From contig JBOZIK010000001.1 of assembly GCA_051453625.1 (NCBI GenBank), positions 229,502,628 through 229,558,748 on the forward strand: a DNA stretch of 56,121 nucleotides, read 5' to 3'. The stretch is from Welwitschia mirabilis. Lineage: Eukaryota; Gnetophyta; Gnetopsida; Welwitschiales. This document shows, one piece after another, positions 44,601 through 53,499 of this stretch. The position numbers and the translations under genes are program-made. Numbering within the stretch: the first letter of the stretch is position 1; each line of letters starts with the position of its first letter. The notes beneath the pieces were generated by a model. That model searched no databases. It saw only the letters and a list, made by a program, of their open reading frames with translations, and was not told where the DNA came from.

Positions 44601-45443
44601 TTTGGTATATTGGCTTTAGGGCATTGGGGGTTGTCACACTATTACGTAGTACCATTCCCGATCCCTCGACTAATCAGGGACATCCTACTATTAATAGGAT
44701 ATTTTTAGGGCCATGGGGGAAAATTAGTGATTAGTATTGGAAGTCTTAGTGTTAAGCACATCAATTTCTTATGGAGTGTCCTATTGGATAAGCCTTGTTG
44801 GGAACCTAGGGCGACATCCAACTATTATTTAGTACCACTTTGGAGTAGATTAAACTCATGTTGGGGAGTTTATGATCATTAGGATTATTGTAAGGCTTCA
44901 AAGGTCAGTAGACCTTTACTTAACTTCTCTATCTGGACTAGTAAGACTCATGGTAGAACAAAATATATAATCACATTTTCAAAAGTATAAAGGTGGAAAT
45001 GCAGTAAGCAACTAAACTCATAGTGCATAATAGAGGGAATGGAGAAGATATTACAAGCCATGAAAGATGTAAATAATAAAACTATAGATCAAACTTAGGT
45101 TTGAACTTAACACAATAGTTGGCTTTACAAAGGCTTTATCAATTTGAATGTTTTAGTGTTTTGTAGCAAACTGGAGTTGACAATAGTTTAGGAAAATGGG
45201 TGTGTTGAAAATAATAGAACATCACAAAGTAACCCATAGATTTAGAAGAGTATCGAAGGAGTTTCATCAGCAATGAACTTGTAACACAATTAATGTGTTA
45301 CTTTTCTATTTAGTTCTAGAACAATCTCATTGATGAATGAATAAGTTGTTTGTCAACATATCTTTATGTAATTCATTGACTAACTATGGATGATCTCTCG
45401 TACCGTTTTAGGAAACTTCTTAAATGGTTACAAGAGTAGAAAT
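44601..45443. other. No recognised gene
   Basis: AT-rich DNA with no family motif and dense stops. It ends at the LTR fragment that begins at 45444. Confidence 0.5.
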
Positions 45444-45596
45444 TGTTAGGATCGATTGGTACCCTAGAGGGGGGGTGAATAGGGTGAATCACAAAATTTA
45501 ATTACTTAACTAAAATCAGAACTTTGCTTGAGAAATAAATCAGAAATTACTGAATCATGAACACAATAAAATAAACTCAAACAAATAGAAAGAGTG
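45444..45596 (-). repeat. LTR end fragment (minus strand), broken by a gap
   Basis: TGTTAGGATCG and the following ACCCTAGAGGGGGGGTGAATAG block are the reverse complement of the LTR end of this group. There is no PBS to its left, so it is the outer end of a minus-strand 3' LTR or a solo LTR. It is unlikely to belong to element D, which is in the opposite orientation. The gap may hide a boundary or a misjoin. Confidence 0.7.
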
Positions 45597-45696
45597 NNNN
45601 NNNNNNNNNNNNNNNNNNNNNNNNNNNNNNNNNNNNNNNNNNNNNNNNNNNNNNNNNNNNNNNNNNNNNNNNNNNNNNNNNNNNNNNNNNNNNNNN
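45597..45696. other. Assembly gap (100 N)
   Basis: Round-number spacer. Sequence orientation and element identity change across it. Confidence 1.
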
Positions 45697-45751
45697 AAAT
45701 AGTTAAGAATAGTTGTCGTCTAGACAACATAGGGGATCTCTCTCAGTCATC

Positions 45752-46641
45752 ATGGTAAGAAGTAAAAAAGGCCTCTTGCTCCAGAAATGAAGATAAACTT
45801 CAAATCCTTTAGACGTGAAGTCAGAATTGTTCATAAATTTGGAACTTGTATGTATTACAACCTAACACTTGAGCTTCAACTAGAATGGTACATTTATTCT
45901 ACTGTAATGCCATTTTTAACCCTACTGAATGGTTTTGTACAACCAAAGTGTGGCAGAACGATAGACGTGAACCTAGAAGATATGCCATTAGTTACTGGCT
46001 ATGCAAATGAAGGCTTCTTGAGAGAAATCACTTCTATTAGTTCATTGCAAGAGGTAGTCTCCAAAGATACCTCAACTTCTGAACTCTATGGCACAAACTT
46101 TAGATGGAGAGCCAGCGTACCTACTAACAAGCTAAAACTGTTTTACAGAGTTTTGTTTCAAATTTCTACACATAATTCGGTACCCGAAGTCGGACATAAA
46201 GATGAAGTATCTCCTCTTTGTGCTTTTATATTGTTCTGTCTTGGCACTGGAGTTAAAATTAATTTGTGCAAGTTTATCATGTTTTACAAAAGTCAGTTCA
46301 TCAGTGCCAGCTACAATAGCTTGCCACTCGGAGGCTTAATTATAGCTATCATAGAAAATCATCAGTTTGAGATACAAAAAGATGAAGAGCCGGTTAAAGT
46401 GCCCAAGCCTCTTGGCCTTTACTCCTTAAAGAAAATGAACATCTTCTCTGATATTATAGGTCCTTGTCCTCCTCCCAAAAAGCAACTTCATACTGAAGAA
46501 GGCCCAAGCACAAGACCAGTGAGTAATGAAGATCTGATGGAGGCAATCCTAAAGGTAAAAGAGATTGCACTGAGAGCTCAACACACTACAAACAAAGTGC
46601 ATAAGAAAATTGACAGAATTGTCTTCAGTTTGTCTGCCTAA
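45752..46641 (+). pseudogene. Element D extra ORF (aORF), best preserved copy
   Basis: The start context CTCTCTCAG-TCATC-ATGG and the first codons MVRS match element B. About 90 bp are then deleted, joining MVRS to the KRPLAPE region out of frame. From 45787 the frame is open for 284 codons: MKINFKSFRREVRIVHKFG, VDVNLED-type and GYANEGFLREITSISSLQEV. It continues FYRVLFQISTHNSVPEVGHK, LGTGVKINLCKFIMFYKSQF, PLGGLIIAIIENHQF and KVPKPLGLYSLKKMNIF, and ends in the helical SNEDLMEAILKVKEIALR and the tail DRIVFSLSA. The stop comes slightly before the acidic tail of other copies. The long open frame in an otherwise decayed element is notable. Function unknown; Transposase_32-like by motif order. Confidence 0.8.
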
Positions 46642-46896
46642 GCCTTGGAGATTCCACCCGGATCAGAAGAAGAGGAACTGTAGCTTATAGCTTCTAAGCA
46701 TGCTGACACCTCTAACTACTTCTCTACCTTTGCTTCATCTCATGCTCTTGTTTTGTACTTATTGGTTGATCATTCATATCTAGTTGTACCTCAAATCTAC
46801 TATCTGTTGTAAACTCTCTTCTATAAGTAATGAAATATATTTTCCCTTTCCTCTCTCAACTAATTTTTTTATGAATTATATATTGTTTTTCAATAA

Positions 46897-47189
46897 TGAC
46901 AAAGGGGGAGAATAAAATCTAAGAGCTTAAGTAATGTCTCATTTTAATGACAAATGTATTTGGGCTCAAAATTGAAACATAATTAAATCATATTGATGGT
47001 CTCCTCAATTTTTAAATGTTGAAATCTACTGCTATCTGTTCAAGATCATCTTGTTCTAAAAAGTCTATGAAGACAATCTTCTGTTAAGTTGTATCTGCAG
47101 GTATCTGTCAATCTCAAGAACACAAATTCAGGGGGAATAACTAGGTATTCAATCTCAAAAAGTGTTGTCATCATTGAAAAGGGGGAGAT
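46897..47189 (+). other. Element D 3' region with three purine tracts
   Basis: GACAAAGGGGGAGAATA (46897-46912), TTCAGGGGGAATAACTAGG (near 47127) and GAAAAGGGGGAGA (47176-47189). The proximal tract abuts the LTR. Confidence 0.75.
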
Positions 47190-47832
47190 TGTTGAAGGTC
47201 TATGTTTCAATGATGATCAATGGATTTTGTAGATAGTCTAAAGCAATGAATCAGACCTACATGCACCATCTAAGAAGAGCCCAAAATTGAGATATTCAGA
47301 GTTTATGCTCACTAGGACGTCCATATCTAAAACCAAGACATCTACCCCTGTATGCGCCCCAATTGCACAAGGACATCCGGATCTAACTCGGGACATCTGC
47401 CCCTGCATGTGACCAAATTATACAAGGATGTCCAGAACTAAAACCAAGACGTCTGCCCTTGTATGCAGGCAAAATATACAGAGATGTCCGGATCTGAAAC
47501 TGGGGCGTCTACCCCTATACATGACCTCGGTTTATGGGGATATCTAAGTTATCATCCTATTCAGTTTTGACAGGACCAAGTATTAGAAGAGGGACATCAG
47601 ATTATCAAAAGGAGACATCCGGATAGGCAAACACTGGAGCGGAAAAATGGTTGTTCTAAATGTTGGATTCCGTATTCCAAGACTCCAACAGACATGGAGC
47701 TTTACTGGCACACCAACCAATGCTGAGGGCTCACTATTTAAGATCACAATAGCTATATTTTGGTTAGTTCCTATATAAAAGTGAAGAACACCAATTGCAA
47801 CAAATGATAACTTACTTGTGCAATAACTCTAT
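47190..47832 (+). repeat. Element D 3' LTR, truncated after the TATA box
   Basis: It starts TGTTGAAGGTCTATG, carries palindrome sites from 47315 (first spacing 21 bp), and has TATATAAAAG at 47772. It matches element B up to GCAATAACTCTATG and then stops. Confidence 0.85.
47315..47620. repeat. Palindrome array in the element D LTR
   Basis: Sites include GGACGTCC (47315), AGACATCT (47336) and further GGACATCC, GGACATCT, GGATGTCC, AGACGTCT, AGATGTCC and GGGCGTCT forms in the element B rhythm. Most have lost the CpG. Confidence 0.8.
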
Positions 47833-47864
47833 GTTTATGACAAAGAGTGGAAGTTTTTCCGCAG

Positions 47865-48173
47865 AGCAAGACTGGGAAGGTTACAGAAACGAAGAAGGTA
47901 AATCTAATAAGGGAGAAGAGAGAAATAAAGTTCTTGACATATTGGATGAGAATCTTTTTTACGCAATCTGCATGAACCTACTAGAGTGGCCAGTTACTAC
48001 ACCCTGTAGACACAATTTTTGTTTAAAGTGTATTACAATATGAGCAAGTCACACTATATCATGTACAAAATGCTACTCAAAATCTACCAACGCATATGAC
48101 TCTCAACCAAGAAGCAATTCAGCACTAATGATGGCCACGTGCACGGCCAAAACCTTAGCAAATCCTGGAAAAT
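47865..48173 (+). pseudogene. Decayed RING exon of an ORTHRUS/VIM-type ubiquitin ligase
   Basis: A 3' splice site (GTTTTTCCGCAG) precedes this stretch and a 5' splice site (AAT-GTAAGC) follows it, so it looks like one genomic exon. The reading NEEGKSNKGEERNKVLDILD and ENLFYAICMN is followed by EWPVTTPCRHNFCLKC. After a stop come SCTKC and DSQPRSNSALMMA. This matches the RING domain of plant ORTH/VIM proteins, which bind methylated DNA and keep CpG methylation (…[22 protein letters not shown]…CAKC…SQPRINSALV). The first zinc-binding cysteine is Tyr or Ala, and an in-frame TGA lies after CITI. It is surely non-functional; no other exon of the gene was seen. Confidence 0.8.
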
Positions 48174-49582
48174 GTAAGCTCTAACTCTACGTGTTTGCGT
48201 CCTCCTTGCCACTGCTAAACCTCCTAATTATTCTACATTTCATTCCGTTCTCTATGCAAAGAAATGGAGTTCTTCCACGATGCTTCATCTTCTTCTGCAT
48301 CTCTTGAAGATGTTTCAGAGGCTTCGAAGCCTCATCTAATTCTATTTAGAATGTTGAATGCTACGTGTATCAATGGCATTTTGCTCAAATCATGCCATTT
48401 CCTAAAAGTTATTGTTTCACTTGCAATGGCCCTTCTGGAAGAGCCCCATGTTATCTCCAATGTCTATCTTGCACACGTAAAGGCATCTGCGACTCCTTGA
48501 ACAATTCAATGAGATGAGATATAGATGGTCAATCTGTCCAAACCTGTAAGTGCTCCCGCGGAAGCTTTAAGAACTCTTCTGGCCAACTCAAAGCTCAGTG
48601 ATTTCCACCCCCTCTCTGTTTCATAATTTCCATTGACTACGTAACAATCAAGATAATCCTTCCAAGGGTGAAACTTTCAAAAGGTTGTCATCGTTTGGTT
48701 TTGTAATAACCTTTGCATTTACAACGACAAAGCCTTCAAGACTGCTAAAGGAAAACCCCTTTCTTTTCTTTCCGTTTTTGCTTCGATCCTTGCAAATTCT
48801 GCAAGTCCTCTTCTAGTTGTTGGGGCATTTGAAGAAAACTTATTATTGCAATCATCACAAATCTAAGGATTTCACTGAAAGCCCTTGTACATGATCTCAG
48901 ATTTATGTTGACCTAGGGTTCTCAAAGTTTATGTCACTAGAAAAGAAAGCAAAATGGTGGTTGTGTTGGGTAGACTCATTGCTTAAGGAGAAGCCTTGAC
49001 ATTGTTGGATTTGAATGTGATACTCCTTGAGAAAGCATTGACTATTATGGAGTGAGAAATAGATGCCAAAAAAGGAGTAAAGAAGGACTGAGAGAGCCTG
49101 GAAATAGAGATCACTCACGGAGCATTATTTGGACTTGCCAAGGGTAGCATCTGGGGTTGCATACTTGCCACCTGGAACGATCTTCCAAAGGTTGAAAGGA
49201 GCATTGCCTAGCTTGGATTGAAGAGAACTTTCCATGTTATGGGTGATTGCAACCTCTACTATGTTACTTCTAATGCAATAGGAAAGTATCGCATTACCTT
49301 CTAGCGTTCTTTTTGTGTGAAGATCATAAATATAAATGTTGGAGATCAAACCTAATACATGTTAGTGGGCCAACATATACTTTGTAACTTCCTTCTATTA
49401 AATTTATGTATAATGTACCATTTCATTAAAAGCCCTCATGTATTTTGGCTTAGTGTCTGCCTAAGTGGCTTATGTTTGGCTTAGTGCCTTGTAAATAAGT
49501 TATCTAGGTGCAAAGAAATTAGTAAATTTTGTAATGTCAGCTCATCATTGACACTACGGACATGACATTAAGGGGAAGCTTG
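48174..49582. other. No recognised gene (1.4 kb)
   Basis: Open frames at 48264-48500 (plus, with a Cys-rich alternative frame YCFTCNGPSGRAPCYLQC) and 49125-49349 (minus, LWKIVPGGKYATPDATLG) resemble nothing I can name. The first could be further debris of the host gene at 47865, but this is a guess. GCCTAAGTGGCTTATG at 49459 recurs near 50272. Confidence 0.45.
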
Positions 49583-50388
49583 TTAGAATTTGACTAAGTT
49601 TATCAATATTTTTAATTATTATTTTGTAAATATCTAGAACAAGAAATAGTGTTGAAAAAAGAGGATGGCAAAACAAATTAAAGAGGGAGCATAAGCTGAT
49701 AATTTTCATTTTCCTGTATCTAAATCCCTTGTTACCTATGAAGTCAATATTTTATGTGATTATAATGTCACAAGGGAGTAATGATGAAATTTGCTAAGTG
49801 ACATTTATAATCACATCACTAGATGTTGTGTATATATATGCATGTTTCATGTATAATAAGACATATTAGTAAGAGGATTTGTTAAAGTGTTGAAAGGGTA
49901 CAATTTATTAAAATATTGCATCCCTTACCAAAAGTCACACCTCTTCAAGCAGTTATAAGAAGAACCAATTCCATCATTTATTTAAAAAAGGAAAAAAAGA
50001 CAATGATGTAGTAAATGAAGATGGAGTAGTGAAAATGAGATGGTGAAGTAAAATGGAGAAGTGATGTGAAGAACATCCTAAGAAGAAATCCTAAGTGAAT
50101 GTAAGTGCTTGTGTGGGGAAGAAGAAATCCCAAGTCAATATAAGAACCTGTGTGCCCAAGATGAAATCCTAAGTAGATGTAAGAGCTAGTGTGGCCTAGA
50201 AGAAATCCTATGTCGATTTAAGAGCCTGTGGCCAAAAAGAAGTTGCCTTAGTGGTTGAACCATTATTATTGCCTAAGTGGCTTTATTTGTAGAATTATCA
50301 CATTATCAAATTTGATTTATTAATGTATATTATTAATTATTATATTCAAAATATTTATTTTTGCTCTTTTACCTTGTTTAATTTAAAT
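49583..50388 (+). repeat. Dispersed repeat, copy 2, with a 39-bp tandem repeat
   Basis: The block 49786-50180 matches 27344-27720. It is preceded by TTAAGGGGAAGC-TTGTTAG, which looks like a purine tract followed by an LTR start, so the whole may be an LTR of another family. At about 50085-50245 four units of roughly 39 bp (AAGAAGAAATCCTAAGTGAA...) follow one another, with the fourth shortened. Confidence 0.65.
50085..50245 (+). repeat. 39-bp tandem repeat, about 4 units
   Basis: Units begin AAGAAGAAATCCTAAGTGAA, AAGAAGAAATCCCAAGTCAA, AAGATGAAATCCTAAGTAGA and AGAAGAAATCCTATGTCGAT, each ending in a GTGTGGCC-like run. Two and a half units occur in copy 1. Confidence 0.8.
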
Positions 50389-50635
50389 CTATTAGGATAG
50401 GGTGAATAGGGTGATTATAAAATTATTTCAAATCTAATTAATTCAGATAATTCAAAACTTAAAATTAGAAAAGCTTAAGCACACAAGATTGCATTAGTAA
50501 ATGAAAAACAGAGAAAACAACAAAAAGACAGTGTGCACTAGATTTATAGTCTTAGGCAATCCTTGCCTACTCCACTCTCAGGAGGCAGCAACGTGCTTTC
50601 AACCTCTTGGTTCTCTTAGAACACCAAGGGCAGTT

Positions 50636-50712
50636 TACAACACCCTTCACCAAGGGCAGCTTACAACACCCTTTACCAAGGGTCAGAATCAACACCCTTC
50701 ACCAAAGGTCAC
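50636..50712 (+). repeat. Short tandem repeat in the element F LTR
   Basis: Four successive copies of about 25 bp (CACCAAGGGCAGTTTACAA, CACCAAGGGCAGCTTACAA, TACCAAGGGTCAGAATCAA, CACCAAAGGTCACAAAA). A local expansion within one LTR. Confidence 0.75.
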
Positions 50713-51064
50713 AAAACTCACTCCAATGAGCAACTACAAGATTTGACTCAAAGAGGATCTCATGGCATGAATGTCTTCAGCACAGTACATCAGCAAGTAG
50801 TATCAATATCTCCATATGCGATAGATATCACAGTGTAGTACAGATCAAAAGATTATATCAAAGTTTAGCTCATAGATTAGTTTTGAAGCTGATTCTTACA
50901 ACAATGATTATCCAACCTTTTATACAAAAGGGTTAAAAAAATAGTTGTTGGACCCTCAAACTTGAAACCCTAGTTGTTTAGCAAACAACCTTGATCATTG
51001 GCTGTTAAAAAATCATTTTCTGACAACCAGAACAGTTATATTTCTGCTCTAACGTTCACCTGCC

Positions 51065-51450
51065 TAGACGTTCCCTTCTTTTTCTCCAGGCATCCCGGTT
51101 GTAATTTTTGATCCCTATGCTCGTATTCATGGTGTTTGCGGGAGGAAAGGCCGGTTCTGAAGATGGTTAATTCAAAACTGCAAGGTATCCTAGATGTCTC
51201 AGTACAAGATTCGGACATCCCCATAAAAAGGATCAAATACAAGGTCAAACGTCTCGTCGCAAACTTAAGACATCCCCATACGACTTTCCCACAAATATGT
51301 CTAGACGTCCCAGTCAATTTCTTGGACATCTCCAGAAAACTTTCCCGTGACCAGGGTCAGAAGTCTCGATGTCAGAACTTGGACGTCCCCATACAAATTA
51401 CCACGTAGAGGGTCGACCGAAATAAGTCTTGGACGTCCTGTTTGGCACAA
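51065..51450. repeat. Palindrome array in the element F LTR
   Basis: Sites include AGACGTCC at 51303 and GGACATCT at 51324 (21 bp apart), GGACATCC near 51225, GGACGTCC near 51381 and 51432, plus several CpG-decayed forms. The rhythm is partly disturbed by insertions. Confidence 0.8.
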
Positions 51451-51531
51451 CTTCATATTTTCTCAAATTTGACTCAACTTCGCAGACGGTATATGGGCTT
51501 TGAACATCATTGAAACATGTATTCTTCTACA

Positions 51532-51868
51532 ATCTCCCCCTTTTCAATGATGACAACCCTGTTCAGAGCTTAAGATGGAGGCGCTGATTACTCCCCCTAA
51601 ATTTGTGGTGATGGATTAACCTATCACCTGTAACATTAACTCAACAACAAATAGTCTTTGCAGACGGTTTAGTGCAGTAATGGTTGACAATATTCGTTGA
51701 CGCAAAATTAACAAAATGTGAGTAATATTCGACATGCCAAAGAAAGTATAGACCCGTGATATGATATTCCAATGAAAGCACAACTACACTTGATAAAATT
51801 TTGCATTAGAGAAGCAGATTATTTAGCAATCTAGATGTTTTAAATTGATCTTCTATCCCTTTGTCATT
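51532..51868 (-). other. Element F 3' region with three purine tracts
   Basis: The minus strand has GAAAAGGGGGAGAT at 51532-51548 next to the LTR, TTAGGGGGAGTAATC at 51587-51600, and a decayed GACAAAGGGATAG near 51853-51868. Confidence 0.75.
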
Positions 51869-52052
51869 ATTGAAAAGCAAAAATATAACACATTGAAAAA
51901 ACATTTGAGAGAGAATAAAGCTAATTTCATTATTGGCAAAAAGCTTTACATAATAGAGGAGTTTGAAAGTACATTATGAGGTACAAATATGGAGTATGAA
52001 ATAAAAAAGTGAGCATGAGAGAAAAGTAAATCTAAGAGGAAGAGTTATCATG

Positions 52053-53102
52053 CTAAGATACTTCAACTTGTTCTTCTTCTTCTGAACCTGGAGGTATTTC
52101 AAGTCCAAACGCAGAGAGACCAAAAGTAATTCTATCAACTTTCTTGCACAATTTGTCTGTTGTCCTCTAGGCTTAAAGAAGTATTTCCTTTACATCCAAA
52201 ATGGCCTTCATTAGATCTTCATTGTTGACTTGGCCTGAGCTTGTGCTTTCTTCTAATCTTTGCTCCTTCTTCAGTAAAGGAGATGGACCAATGATATTAG
52301 AAAATATATTCATCTTTTCAATGAGTAAAGGCCAAGAAGTTTTGGTAACTTTACTAATTCCTCATCCTTCTAAATAGCAAATTGATGATTTTCAAGAATA
52401 ACAGTGATGAGGCCGCCAAATGGTAAACTATTGTACCAAACACTGATAAATTGACTCATATAAAACATTGTGAATTTGCACAAATTTATTCGAACAACCG
52501 TGCCAAGACAAAACAAAATACATGCATTCAATGGAGATACTTCATCTTTATGACGCAGTTCAGGCACGAGATTGTGTGTGGAAATCTGAAACAGAACTCT
52601 GTAAAAAGGTGTTAACTTGTTTGTGGGTATGTTGACTCGCCACTAAATGTTGGACCCACAAAGTTCATTAGTTAAAACATCTAGAGCCACTGCTTCATTT
52701 AATAAGCTGACAGAAATACTTTCTCAAAATAATCCTTCATTTGGGTAGTAGCTTGTAACTAATGAAATGGACTCTAAGTCCAGATCTACCCATTTGCTAT
52801 ATACTTTTGGTGTAATAACCCAACTTGTAGGATGAAAATGAGCATTGCAATAGAAAAAATGTGCCATTCATCTAGGTGCTCGAGAGTCAGGGTCCAAAGC
52901 ATATAACCAGCACTATTCCTCAAATTTATCCACAATTTTGACCTCACGCCTGAAAGAATCATAATCAATCATCCTTTCTGGTACCAGAGCTCTTTTGTTG
53001 AAGCCATTGTACCAAGCTTTTCTGTTCTGGAGATAAAAACCATTCTTGATCAAATTCTGGCTCTTTCCGTTTTCTGAAAACCCCAATCTTGCTCCTGGCC
53101 AT
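52053..53102 (-). pseudogene. Element F extra ORF (aORF), Transposase_32-like
   Basis: The start reads MARSKIGVFRKRKEPEF, then EWFLSPEQK, after the context AG-TCATC-ATGG. Later motifs are KVYSKWVDLDLESISLVTSY, FYRVLFQISTHNLVPELRHK, INLCKFTMFYMSQF, PFGGLITVILENHQF and LGLYSLKR. A helical NNEDLMKAILDVKEIL stretch and the tail FGLSAFGLEIPPGSEEEEQ end the copy. Its length of 1050 bp gives about 349 codons, the full size of the family. Several stops and frameshifts break it. Confidence 0.8.
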
Positions 53103-53213
53103 GATGACTCAATAGGGAGTTCAGAGGAAGTTAGAGGAACTCAAAGAAGGAAGACAAGAGGATGAAATGGGGAAGAGAGAAGAAAGAATTGAATTTAAGC
53201 TCGATGATAACAC

Positions 53214-53396
53214 GGGCGTCCTACTAGGGTTACGTCCACATTAAAGCGCGGATGTCTGGCGTTCGAGGAGCGGACATCCAGGTTATAACAGAGAGAAATT
53301 TACTAAGTTGAAGAAGAGAAGACGTTTGGAGAAAAAGGACGGGACATCCACGTTATAACCAGACTCAAGACGTGCTAACTTGAAGCGGGGACACCC
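53214..53396. repeat. Internal palindrome array of element F
   Basis: Sites at 53250/53272, 53320/53342 and 53368/53389 form pairs 22, 22 and 21 bp apart. The first two pairs are 48 bp apart and the last two 26 bp. An irregular pair lies at 53214/53230. Confidence 0.75.
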
Positions 53397-53499
53397 GGGT
53401 GCAGAAGAAATGACAAGTTTAAATAAAACACCCAGAAACAAAATTTTACCACTTTAATGGCATATTTGACGCAATTAAGAGCATATAAAATTTATTTAT

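Larger units (their letters stand above)
45697..47832 (+). mobile_element. Element D: 3' end of a Sirevirus-like copia element (aORF to partial LTR)
   Basis: Only the end of an element-B-type copy is present: aORF, purine tracts and the first 643 bp of the 3' LTR. pol and everything upstream are missing at the gap. The LTR is cut just after its TATA box, where unrelated DNA with a RING exon begins. Confidence 0.85.
50389..51531 (-). repeat. Element F 3' LTR
   Basis: The LTR start TGTAGAAGAATACATG (minus strand) at 51531 lies next to the purine tract. The LTR end at left has lost the CCCTCTAGGGT block and reads …CACCTATTCACCCTATCCTAAT. It includes a triplicated AACACCCTT(C/T)ACCAAGGG motif at 50636-50710 not seen in the other LTRs. 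Confidence 0.85.

Noticed and set aside
48264-48500. PHD or zinc-finger exon of the ORTH/VIM gene
   Set aside because: The Cys-rich alternative frame lacks the PHD cysteine/histidine spacing I know for that family. Too weak to call.
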